A stretch of 15,282 bases of DNA from DAOUMU01 sp034409055 (GTDB lineage: Bacteria > Chloroflexota > Anaerolineae > 4572-78 > J111), in NCBI GenBank assembly GCA_034409055.1, contig DAOUMU010000540.1:1-15282 (forward strand), given 5' to 3'. The notes under the pieces were generated by a model. The model searched no databases and was not told where the DNA came from. It saw nothing but the letters and a program-made list of their open reading frames with translations. Every line of letters starts with the position of its first letter. The first letter of the stretch is position 1. Positions 1 to 5,793 of the stretch are shown piece by piece. The translations under genes were made by a program, and so were the position numbers.

Positions 1-120
1 GTAACGGTTTGGGCTGTGCTGATGACAACAGTCCGAATACTCAAGAGCCGGATGAAGCGAAAGTTTCACGTCCGGTTCGGAAGCAGCGGCGGGGTCAGCG
101 ATGGCCCCGCCGACTGTAAC
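1..120 (+). mobile_element. 3' end of a group II intron (domains V and VI), 5' part outside the window
   Basis: Positions 45-78 form a 34-nt domain V. An 8-bp lower helix (GAGCCGGA with TCCGGTTC) carries the AGC catalytic triad, a two-nt CG bulge follows, and a 6-bp upper helix (TGAAGC with GTTTCA) is capped by a GAAA tetraloop. Positions 84-116 form domain VI: CAG plus CGGCGGGG pair with CCCCGCCG plus CTG, leaving A113 bulged as the branch-point adenosine. Counting 7 nt past A113 puts the intron end at C120, giving the usual AY 3' end. The 3' exon then starts with TTAGGC, an integron attC core. Introns of the group IIC-attC class are known to sit in attC sites antisense to the cassette genes, as here, but the class cannot be proved without the reverse-transcriptase ORF and the 5' half, which lie off the left edge. 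Confidence 0.9.
45..78 (+). ncRNA. Group II intron domain V catalytic hairpin
   Basis: This is a canonical 34-nt hairpin with 8-bp basal helix, CG bulge on the 3' side, 6-bp distal helix and GAAA loop. The AGC triad is at 46-48. It is the best-conserved part of group II introns and makes the intron call specific. Confidence 0.9.
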
Positions 121-134
121 TTAGGCGCACCGCC
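121..134. repeat. Left copy of the cassette-flanking inverted repeat (interrupted attC core)
   Basis: TTAGGCGCACCGCC here is the exact reverse complement of 689-702. On the minus strand it reads GGCGGTGCGCCTAA just after the DinB gene. It would be the inverse-core start of the cassette's attC site, cut off by the intron where the C of GCCTAAC should be. The rest of the attC would lie on the far side of the intron, outside the window. Confidence 0.65.
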
Positions 135-156
135 CCCTAGCCCACCCCGCCTCCTG

Positions 157-666
157 CTACCAGACCCCAGCATACCTCACGCCGTACGGCTCCACCGTCT
201 GCACCAGGTACGCCCACTTCAACTCCACCAACTGGCGCATATGCAGCACATCGTGGGCCACCCACGCCGCCAGGACATCTCCAGCCCGAATCCACCCAAA
301 CGGCGCCTCATACCCTGTCTCCCAGTCCACCGACTCCAGCCCCCGCAGCCACTGCAACGATTCCTCTCTCGCCGACAGAAACCCCTCCAATGATGGCTCC
401 AGGTCTCGCTGGTTGTAGCCTCGCTCGGTGACCCACCCCTCCGGATCGATGCGGAACCACGCCTCCTCACCCCGATGGAGCACCAGGTCGATGCGCGCTC
501 GAAAATCCTCCCGTTCCTCATCGAGCAGGTGATTGATGACTTCCAGAACCGACCAAGAGACGGCATCAGGCTTCCACCGCGCCTGATGGTCCGAGCAGCC
601 CTCTACTAGCGCCCGGATGGCTTGTGCATTGCTATCCATCTGTGATATGACACTCGTAAGATCCAT
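157..666 (-). CDS. DinB/YfiT-like superfamily protein, integron-cassette-like gene
   Basis: The 169-aa protein fits the DinB_2 four-helix-bundle family, whose members bind a divalent metal through three histidines and include thiol-dependent transferases. The likely triad is H46 (in NHLLDEE) and H138/H142 (in AHDVLHMRQL, the typical HxxxH). Length is normal for the family, so it looks intact. The ATG follows a purine-rich Shine-Dalgarno stretch (GGAGAGGGG). The gene sits alone between two arms of a 14-bp inverted repeat that look like gene-cassette ends. A promoter at 846-874 points into it and no neighbouring gene shares its strand. The substrate cannot be predicted. Family assignment is good; the cassette interpretation is inference from the flanking sites. 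Confidence 0.85.
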   Translation of the reverse strand: MDLTSVISQMDSNAQAIRALVEGCSDHQARWKPDAVSWSVLEVINHLLDEEREDFRARIDLVLHRGEEAWFRIDPEGWVTERGYNQRDLEPSLEGFLSAREESLQWLRGLESVDWETGYEAPFGWIRAGDVLAAWVAHDVLHMRQLVELKWAYLVQTVEPYGVRYAGVW

Positions 667-688
667 TTACCCCTCTCCAAGACAAATC

Positions 689-706
689 GGCGGTGCGCCT
701 AACGTT
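689..706 (-). other. attC/attI-like recombination core (GTTAGGC) at the 5' end of the cassette
   Basis: On the minus strand this reads AACGTTAGGCGCACCGCC. GTTAGGC (703-697) matches the integron core GTTRRRY, cleaved by IntI between G and TT. The 14 nt after the cleavage point are repeated inverted at 121-134, so the two ends of the circular cassette would pair and extend the attC stem. No intI gene is seen in the window. Confidence 0.6.
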
Positions 707-717
707 GGTTATATAGT

Positions 718-758
718 TACTGCCTACTGACACCCGGATACGGGTGAACATAGCAGTA
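718..758. repeat. Imperfect hairpin beside the GTTAGGC core
   Basis: TACTG, an unpaired C723, CTA, a 4x4 internal loop, then CACCCG, a GATA loop, CGGGTG and the matching arms TAG and CAGTA fold into one stem. A stem with an extrahelical base and internal loop resembles an attC body lying upstream of the core at 697-703. I find no matching RYYYAAC box on the other side, so it may be a decayed attC, an attI region, or unrelated. Confidence 0.4.
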
Positions 759-845
759 CCACAAAAGTAACACGGAAGAGTTCGCTGCAAGACGAATAAC
801 GAACCCACAGGGCAGGCGACGAATGAAATCCCCATCACTTTAAGG

Positions 846-874
846 ATAGTACTATATACAGGTGCTAATGTCAA
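846..874 (-). promoter_or_regulatory. Predicted sigma70-type promoter driving the DinB cassette
   Basis: On the minus strand TTGACA (874-869) is a perfect -35 box, followed by a 17-bp spacer and TACTAT (851-846) as -10. Transcription would start near 839, about 170 nt before the DinB ATG. Position and direction are those of an integron cassette promoter, but here no integrase gene contains it. Confidence 0.6.
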
Positions 875-880
875 TACGTG

Positions 881-1035
881 GAGTAGGGAGTAGGAAGTAA
901 GGAGTAGGGGGTGCAAGGTTGCAAGCAGGGTTGCAGGGTGGCAGGTTGTAGGTTGCAGGGTGGCAGGTCGTAGGGTTGCAGGTTGCATGCTAACGGCTAC
1001 CTGCTAACCTCTAACTGCTGCTAACGGCTAACTGC
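881..1035. repeat. Block of degenerate 7-8 bp tandem repeats
   Basis: The block starts with GTAGGGA/GTAGGAA-type heptamers, continues with GGTTGCA, GGGTGGCA and GGTTGTA units, and ends with CTAACGGCTAACTGC-type units. Units are 7 or 8 bp and vary at one or two positions. The same families recur at 13911-14004 and, on the other strand, inside the membrane-protein gene at 7262-7447. There is no gene here; an open frame on the minus strand only translates the repeats. Confidence 0.85.
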
Positions 1036-1078
1036 TTTCCAAAACTTGACGAAAGTCCCCAATTTTGCTAGAGTCCTG

Positions 1079-1244
1079 TTAGGTTCTGTTGACATTTGCC
1101 GATTTCGCACACTTCGATACGCCTACAAAGGCACTCAGCATGCGAAATCGGCCCAAAAACGCATCCTGAGTAGGCTGAGCGTAGCGAATGCCGTATCGAA
1201 GGGGCGTTTTTGAACTAACCCAGTGAAATGTCAACAGAACCTAA
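1079..1244. mobile_element. 166-bp MITE-like element with 19-bp perfect terminal inverted repeats
   Basis: TTAGGTTCTGTTGACATTT (1079-1097) is repeated exactly inverted at 1226-1244. Inside are three further inverted pairs: GCCGATTTCGCA (1098-1109 with 1141-1152), CTTCGATACG (1112-1121 with 1192-1201) and CAAAAACGC (1154-1162 with 1204-1212). There is no coding capacity. If the element proper starts at GGTTCTG, it is flanked on both sides by TA, which would fit a TA target duplication as made by Tc1/mariner-IS630 or some IS5-type transposases. The parent transposon is not in the window. Confidence 0.75.
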
Positions 1245-1257
1245 TAAATTAAGAGTT

Positions 1258-1330
1258 GCCCTCGTAGCTCAGTCGGTAGAGCAACCGCCTTGTAAGCGGT
1301 CGGTCGCCAGTTCGAGTCTGGCCGAGGGCT
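1258..1330 (+). tRNA. tRNA-Thr (anticodon UGU)
   Basis: A complete cloverleaf is visible. Acceptor GCCCTCG (1258-1264) pairs with CGAGGGC (1323-1329), D stem GCTC/GAGC, anticodon stem ACCGC/GCGGT with loop CTTGTAA, and T arm GCCAG-TTCGAGT-CTGGC. The anticodon TGT is at 1291-1293, reading ACA, hence threonine. The discriminator base is T1330 and the CCA end is not encoded. The gene starts 13 nt after the MITE-like element and is followed by a terminator. Confidence 0.95.
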
Positions 1331-1335
1331 TGGTG

Positions 1336-1373
1336 AAAGCCGAAAAAGTCGGGGTGAAATCCGGCTTTTTTAT
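1336..1373 (+). terminator. Rho-independent terminator of tRNA-Thr
   Basis: AAAGCCG (1336-1342) pairs with CGGCTTT (1362-1368) around a 19-nt loop and runs into a T-rich tail (TTTTTTATTT). It starts 5 nt after the tRNA. Confidence 0.7.
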
Positions 1374-1380
1374 TTGAGTA

Positions 1381-1409
1381 TTGACGCGATTTGTTCCCGT
1401 TGGTACAAT
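1381..1409 (+). promoter_or_regulatory. Predicted sigma70-type promoter of the PrsW gene
   Basis: TTGACG (1381-1386), a 17-bp spacer and TACAAT (1404-1409) form a near-consensus promoter just after the tRNA terminator. Transcription from about 1416 gives a leader of roughly 145 nt before the ATG at 1561. I see no other gene in the leader. Confidence 0.65.
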
Positions 1410-1560
1410 CGAAGCAGTAAGATGACCAACGACCAACAACCAACGTTACCAAGCAGATTTTGTAGGTCATTTCGTTCGTCGCCTGCCCTGTGGATTGATC
1501 AAGCGGAAAAATTATGGGGCGAAGCAAAAGGGTATACGCTATTGAGTAAGGAGATCATTC

Positions 1561-2565
1561 ATGGAGATACTGTTGGGGTTGCCCCTGTCTGTGATAGCCG
1601 GGTTGATTCCGGCAATGATTTACGGCTGGTTTGTCAACTGGCTGGACCGGCACGAAAAAGAGCCCTGGTGGCTGCTGATGCTGACCTTTTTGTGGGGGGC
1701 TATTCCGGCCATCATCATGGCCCTCATCGCTCAGGTGATCCTGGGGATTCCTACGACTTGGGTGGTGGGGAACACAAGCCTGGCTTACGAAGTGATCGAG
1801 GGCAGTGTGTGGGCGCCGCTGACCGAGGAGGTCGCCAAGGGACTGGGCGTGGTCATTATTTTGCTACTGGCCCAGCCAGAGTTCGACAACGTTTTGGATG
1901 GCATTGTTTACGGGGCCATGACCGGGCTGGGCTTTGCCTTTACCGAAAACATTTTTTACTTTGTGGGCGGGTTGGCCGAGTCGGGTTGGGGCGGTTGGGT
2001 GCTGGTGGTGCTGCTCCGCACCGTTCTCTTTGGTCTGAACCACGCCTTTTTCAGCGGGGTGTTTGGGGCCAGCCTGGGTTGGGCCAACATGACCCGGAGT
2101 CCTCTGGTCAAACTGGTCGCCCCGGCAGGTGGCTTGGTAGCGGCCATCACTTTTCACGGCCTGCACAACCTGGGGGCTTCACTGGCGGGTGAGAATTGCT
2201 TAACGATTTGTATCAGCTTCGTCACCGACTGGGGAGGCATCCTTTTGCTGGGGGTCTTGATCGGCCTCATCTGGCAGCAGGAACGCCGTTGGATGGCCGA
2301 GCAACTGCCGGGCGAGATCACCGACGAGGTCTACCAACTGATTACCTCCTGGCGACACTGGTACAGCCTGCGGGGGGAAACCCTGCTACGTGGTGATGTG
2401 GCCGGTTGGCGCCGACTGGGTCACCTGCGTCACGCCGGCGCGGAATTGGCCTTCAAAAAGCACCAGTTGACCTCATTTGGAGCCAATCCTGAGCGAGAAG
2501 CGGCTATTGAGCGATATCGATTGCGTTTGGCTGAGTTGGGGGTTGTGCCACCCCCGGCCGGGTAA
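1561..2565 (+). CDS. PrsW-family intramembrane glutamic protease
   Basis: The 334-aa polytopic membrane protein has the PrsW signature. DRHEKEPW (29-36) follows the first membrane segment, EEVAKG (89-94) is the EExxK-like catalytic motif, FTENIFYF (127-134) carries the second conserved glutamate, NHAFFSG (160-166) and FHGLHNL (198-204) carry the conserved histidines. About eight membrane segments fill residues 1-245 and a soluble charged tail of about 90 residues follows. Family members cleave anti-sigma factors or related proteins within the membrane, but no sigma/anti-sigma pair is nearby, so the substrate is unknown. AAGGAG lies 7-8 nt before the ATG, supporting this start. The gene has its own promoter and ends 32 nt from the convergent MFS gene. 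Confidence 0.9.
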   Translation: MEILLGLPLSVIAGLIPAMIYGWFVNWLDRHEKEPWWLLMLTFLWGAIPAIIMALIAQVILGIPTTWVVGNTSLAYEVIEGSVWAPLTEEVAKGLGVVIILLLAQPEFDNVLDGIVYGAMTGLGFAFTENIFYFVGGLAESGWGGWVLVVLLRTVLFGLNHAFFSGVFGASLGWANMTRSPLVKLVAPAGGLVAAITFHGLHNLGASLAGENCLTICISFVTDWGGILLLGVLIGLIWQQERRWMAEQLPGEITDEVYQLITSWRHWYSLRGETLLRGDVAGWRRLGHLRHAGAELAFKKHQLTSFGANPEREAAIERYRLRLAELGVVPPPAG

Positions 2566-2582
2566 AAGATATATCGATTTTA

Positions 2583-2599
2583 AGCCGTGTGTTCCGGCT
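2583..2599 (-). terminator. Short hairpin at the 3' end of the MFS gene
   Basis: AGCCG and CGGCT form a 5-bp stem overlapping the MFS stop codon in the 32-nt space between convergent genes. On the minus strand it is followed by only a weak TTAAAAT, so terminator function is doubtful. Confidence 0.3.
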
Positions 2600-4274
2600 A
2601 CTCCTCTTGAAAGAACTCATCCCGGCGCAGGGGGACCTCTTGCAAAGCAAAGGTGGCCAGGAAGGCGACAACGGCGAAAGCCAGGCTGAGAGCAAAGAGA
2701 CGGCTCATGCCCGCCGTTAGCGATTGGTGAACGGTGTCGATAAATTGTTGGTACAGGATGGCGCCCTGGTCGCCAAAATTGGCAAAGGTGGCCTGGATAT
2801 TGGTCTGAGTTTCGAGATTGATCAGCCCCTGGGGATCGATCAACATCTGGCGTTGGGCCGGTGGCAACCGGTCGATGGCTGTCTGGAGGGAGACCGGCAT
2901 ACGTGCGACCAGTTGGGTGGCAAAAATACTGACCATGATCGTGCCCAGAATGGGGGCGGCAATAATCCCGCCCAGGGAGCGGACAAATTGTTGGGTGGCG
3001 CTGACCATGCCCATAGTGCGATAGGGGAAGGCGTTCTGCACGGCCACGTTTAACAAGGGCATCACCAAGCCAATGCCCAACCCCATCAAGGCAATATTGC
3101 GTACCACGGTGCCAGGTGACGCGTCTGCTCCCATCCGGGTGAGCAGAAAGGCGCTGATGACCATGAGCAGGGTGCCCGCCATGGCCTGTAGCTTATATTT
3201 GCCGGTGCGGGTAATTAATTGCCCGCCAATGATGCTACTCGTGATGAAGCTGAGGATCATGGCCGTTAAAATCTGGCCTGCCTCCTGGGCCGTCTGCCCC
3301 AGCACCCCTTGCATAAAAACGGGCAAGAAGATAATGGTGCCAAACATGCCCATGGCCACGAAAAAGGCCACCACTGTGGCCGAGGTAAAGATCGGATTGG
3401 CAAACAGGTGAGGGGCGATGATGGGCTCTTCGGCCCGGCGTTCCACCCACACAAACAACCCCAAGAAAAAGAGCGCGCCGGTCAAAAGACTCAAAATGGG
3501 CCCTGATCCCCAGGGATATTCTGTGCCGGCCCAGGTGAAGGCCAGGAGCAGCGGCACCAGACCGGCTACCAACCAGAGGCTACCCTGCCAGTCGAGCTTG
3601 ATCCGTTTCTCGGTTTTGACCACGGGCAGGACGTACAGGACCGCCATCAGGGCCAGAGCGGCGACCGGCAGGTTGATGTAGAAAATCCAACGCCAGCCCC
3701 AATGGTCGGTAATCCAGCCCCCCATAACCGGCCCAATGATACTGGCCAGGCCAAAGACCGAAGCAATGACCCCCATCCAGCGGCCCCGTTCCCGGGGATT
3801 AAAGATATCGCCGATGGTGGCCCGGGGCATACTCAACAGGGCACCCGCCCCTAATCCCTGAAGACCCCGGGCGATAATCAGTTGGGGCATGGTGACCACC
3901 AGACCGGCAGTCGCCGAACCGAACATAAAGAGGAGCAGACCCAGGATATAAAAAGGCTTGCGGCCGTAAACATCGGACAGCTTACCGTAGATAGGAATGG
4001 TCACCGCCGAGGTCAGCATGTAAGCGGTGAAGGTCCAGGCGTATAGGGAGAACCCTTGCAACTCGCCGACAATGACCGGCATGGCCGTGGCAATAACGGT
4101 CTGGTCCAGGGACGAGAAAAACATGGTCAGCAGGGCAGCGCCTAAAGCCCACCAGCGGTGGGTGCCCGTAATTTGGTTGGTGGTTTGAAAATAGCCGCTC
4201 TTCTGGCTGAGAGGTTGGCCCGCGTCGAGGCCGTCCATCGAATCTGAAGCGAGGTTTGACATACTTTCTGGCAC
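2598..4274 (-). CDS. MFS transporter, DHA2 family (EmrB/QacA-like, 14 membrane segments)
   Basis: The 558-aa protein is a proton-driven multidrug efflux pump of the inner membrane by family. It shows motif D1 LDQTVIATAMP (56-66), motif A GKLSDVYGRK (97-106), motif B RGLQGLGAG (136-144), motif C GPVMGGWITD (181-190) and the DHA2 hallmark WGWRWIFYINLPV (192-204). About 14 hydrophobic segments follow a roughly 38-residue cytoplasmic N terminus, and the length is normal. The first codon is GTG (4274-4272), 10 nt after AAAGGA; ATG at 4262 is the alternative but lies 22 nt from that site. A near-consensus promoter lies upstream at 4339-4366. No regulator or membrane-fusion partner is adjacent, so the substrate is open. 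Confidence 0.92.
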   Translation of the reverse strand: MPESMSNLASDSMDGLDAGQPLSQKSGYFQTTNQITGTHRWWALGAALLTMFFSSLDQTVIATAMPVIVGELQGFSLYAWTFTAYMLTSAVTIPIYGKLSDVYGRKPFYILGLLLFMFGSATAGLVVTMPQLIIARGLQGLGAGALLSMPRATIGDIFNPRERGRWMGVIASVFGLASIIGPVMGGWITDHWGWRWIFYINLPVAALALMAVLYVLPVVKTEKRIKLDWQGSLWLVAGLVPLLLAFTWAGTEYPWGSGPILSLLTGALFFLGLFVWVERRAEEPIIAPHLFANPIFTSATVVAFFVAMGMFGTIIFLPVFMQGVLGQTAQEAGQILTAMILSFITSSIIGGQLITRTGKYKLQAMAGTLLMVISAFLLTRMGADASPGTVVRNIALMGLGIGLVMPLLNVAVQNAFPYRTMGMVSATQQFVRSLGGIIAAPILGTIMVSIFATQLVARMPVSLQTAIDRLPPAQRQMLIDPQGLINLETQTNIQATFANFGDQGAILYQQFIDTVHQSLTAGMSRLFALSLAFAVVAFLATFALQEVPLRRDEFFQEE

Positions 4275-4338
4275 TTGTAATTGTTCCTTTCATCGTTATT
4301 TAGCCAAGTGTATCCTCGTCGAATAGCCAAGACTCTTA

Positions 4339-4366
4339 ATTGTATCAGGTAACTGGGTTTCGTCAA
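4339..4366 (-). promoter_or_regulatory. Predicted sigma70-type promoter of the MFS gene
   Basis: On the minus strand TTGACG (4366-4361), a 16-bp spacer and TACAAT (4344-4339) give a start near 4332 and a leader of about 58 nt. Both hexamers are identical to those of the promoter ahead of the PrsW gene. Confidence 0.65.
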
Positions 4367-4399
4367 TTCGTTGGACCGGGACTGCGGGGTCAAGAATCA

Positions 4400-4430
4400 A
4401 GAAAGCCGGGCTGCCCACACCCGGCTTTCT
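4400..4430 (-). terminator. Strong 11-bp hairpin, probable terminator of the lipoprotein operon
   Basis: AGAAAGCCGGG (4400-4410) and CCCGGCTTTCT (4420-4430) pair perfectly over a 9-nt loop. On the minus strand the arm ends CTTTCTTGATTCTT, a moderately T-rich tail. It would stop transcripts from the operon ending at 4719 before they enter the MFS promoter. Confidence 0.55.
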
Positions 4431-4718
4431 CAAAAGGAGGAGAAGAGAGTATTATATTTAACTCTCTTTTATTATAGAGCTAATTGTCAAACTTAGCTTG
4501 ACGTCTCCACGATGCTATCTTGCCGCCAACCCTACGCCAAGCAAACGCCGGATACGGATGATAGCATTGTTCATGCAAAAGGAATTTGGTTTATAATTTA
4601 TCGCTCTTTTCGCCGACAAGCCACGTGTTGCGTATTGCGTGTTTGGGGACCTAATCACGTAACACGCAACACGTAACACGTAGCAGGTTTCAATTTATCA
4701 AGGGTTCTGAACCATAGG
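4431..4718. other. Non-coding intergenic stretch with several hairpins
   Basis: Together with 4275-4430 this makes a gene-free space of about 440 bp. It holds an 8-bp stem AAGAGAGT/ACTCTCTT (4443-4468) with a T-rich plus-strand tail, an 8-bp pair ATGCTATC/GATAGCAT (4512-4519 with 4560-4567), and a long heptamer-built hairpin (4623-4681). I see no conserved gene. Confidence 0.6.
4623..4681. repeat. Inverted repeat built from ACACGTA/ACACGCA heptamers
   Basis: The 21-nt arms at 4623-4643 and 4661-4681 pair with two mismatches over a 17-nt loop. The right arm is three heptamers in tandem (AACACGC, AACACGT, AACACGT). It belongs to the same class of short tandem repeats found elsewhere in the window. 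Confidence 0.65.
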
Positions 4719-5789
4719 CTACCTGTCAAGACCCAGCACCACTTTAATTCTGTCACGCTCGTCGGCGGGGGTAATGATGATGGTCAGAGTCTGGTCTGCT
4801 TTGGAGAAGGTCAGGCGGGCTTTTTCGTTGAAGATGGTGGCCTGGTCTTCGGTCCAGTCCAGAGCGGATAGTTGGTCGCGATAAAAAAGGGTGGCACTGA
4901 TGGCACTGATGGCGCTGGTGTATTCGATGAGGGTGGGAAACACAGAAATGACCTCGGCATCCGGCAGACGGGGAAGATGGTTGAAGGTATCGTGAGCGGT
5001 GAGAGCATCGACCGGCGGGGTAATGGTAAAATCGGCATTGATGTCGGTTAAAGTGTAGCGCAGGGTGAGCTGACCCTGGTCAAAAATGTGGGCTTTGGGA
5101 TCGGGGATGATAATTCTCAAGGTGGCTGAGAGGACGTATTGCACCAGGTAATTGCCGGGTGTAGCCAGCCACAGGTCGCCCTGAGCCTGTTCAAAGATGA
5201 TGTTGGGGACAATGAGATCGGTTTCACTGAAGGTGTAATGCTGAACGTTCAGACCATGCAACGTTTCGAGACGGGGCGGATTGGACACGGCCCAGGGTAG
5301 GGTGATCAGCCGCTCCAAGGCAAAAAAGTCCAGCGTTTCGGGCGACACCTGGCCATTGGTCAAGGCCAACCAGGCCCCATTCTCGGCTCTTTTGACATAC
5401 ACTTTGTCCTCTACCCGGAAAAATTCTGAAACACCAGCGGCGATCCTGGTGGTGGGAGTGATCATATCGGCCTGGAGATACTGATGCAGGGCCGGTGGTT
5501 GCCGGGTGACTTCGGTCAGCGACTCGATCTGGCCGGCTGTTGGCTGACCGTTGCGCGTGCCGGTAAAGTCTACCGCTAAACTGGCCCGATAACTTCGCAA
5601 TTCACTCAAACCATTGTTGACCGAGGTCACGCCCAGCGTATATGGCTGCGCCGTGGAGGTAGGCTGAGGAGAGGCTTCTGAGGCCGGCCAAAGGTTATCG
5701 AGGGGGTTCGTGTTTAGCCCGCATGCCAGGATGATCAGCGTAGCGATTAGCAGAAGAAGTAGGCGAAGATGGTTCGTCAATTTGCTCAT
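4719..5789 (-). CDS. Predicted lipoprotein of unknown function, LppX/LolA-like in outline
   Basis: Starting at the ATG at 5789 gives 356 aa with a classical lipoprotein signal: MSKLTNHLR, a hydrophobic run, and lipobox IILAC with the lipidated cysteine at 23. A Pro/Ser/Thr-rich tether (about 38-50) follows, then a beta-rich domain without cysteines. The frame is open up to 5831, but that start would put 14 residues ahead of the signal peptide and overlap the upstream gene. Only 4 nt separate this ATG from the upstream TGA, so the genes are very likely co-translated. Length and the opening of the mature part resemble the LppX/LprG/LolA group of lipid-carrying lipoproteins, but that is a loose impression. 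Location is the outer face of the cytoplasmic membrane. Confidence 0.75.
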   Translation of the reverse strand: MSKLTNHLRLLLLLIATLIILACGLNTNPLDNLWPASEASPQPTSTAQPYTLGVTSVNNGLSELRSYRASLAVDFTGTRNGQPTAGQIESLTEVTRQPPALHQYLQADMITPTTRIAAGVSEFFRVEDKVYVKRAENGAWLALTNGQVSPETLDFFALERLITLPWAVSNPPRLETLHGLNVQHYTFSETDLIVPNIIFEQAQGDLWLATPGNYLVQYVLSATLRIIIPDPKAHIFDQGQLTLRYTLTDINADFTITPPVDALTAHDTFNHLPRLPDAEVISVFPTLIEYTSAISAISATLFYRDQLSALDWTEDQATIFNEKARLTFSKADQTLTIIITPADERDRIKVVLGLDR

Positions 5790-5793
5790 TTGC

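Noticed and set aside
632..988. 118-codon minus-strand frame across the left repeats
   Set aside because: Its first 25 residues are translated TGCAGG repeats and the rest crosses the cassette promoter and core site; no protein-like pattern.
881..1035. Possible CRISPR array
   Set aside because: Units are 7-8 bp with no 25-40 bp repeats or unique spacers and there are no cas genes.
1374..2192. 272-codon open frame on the plus strand overlapping the PrsW gene
   Set aside because: It is the shifted shadow of the PrsW frame, starts within the promoter/leader, is rich in Gly/Arg/His typical of off-frame reading, and matches no family.
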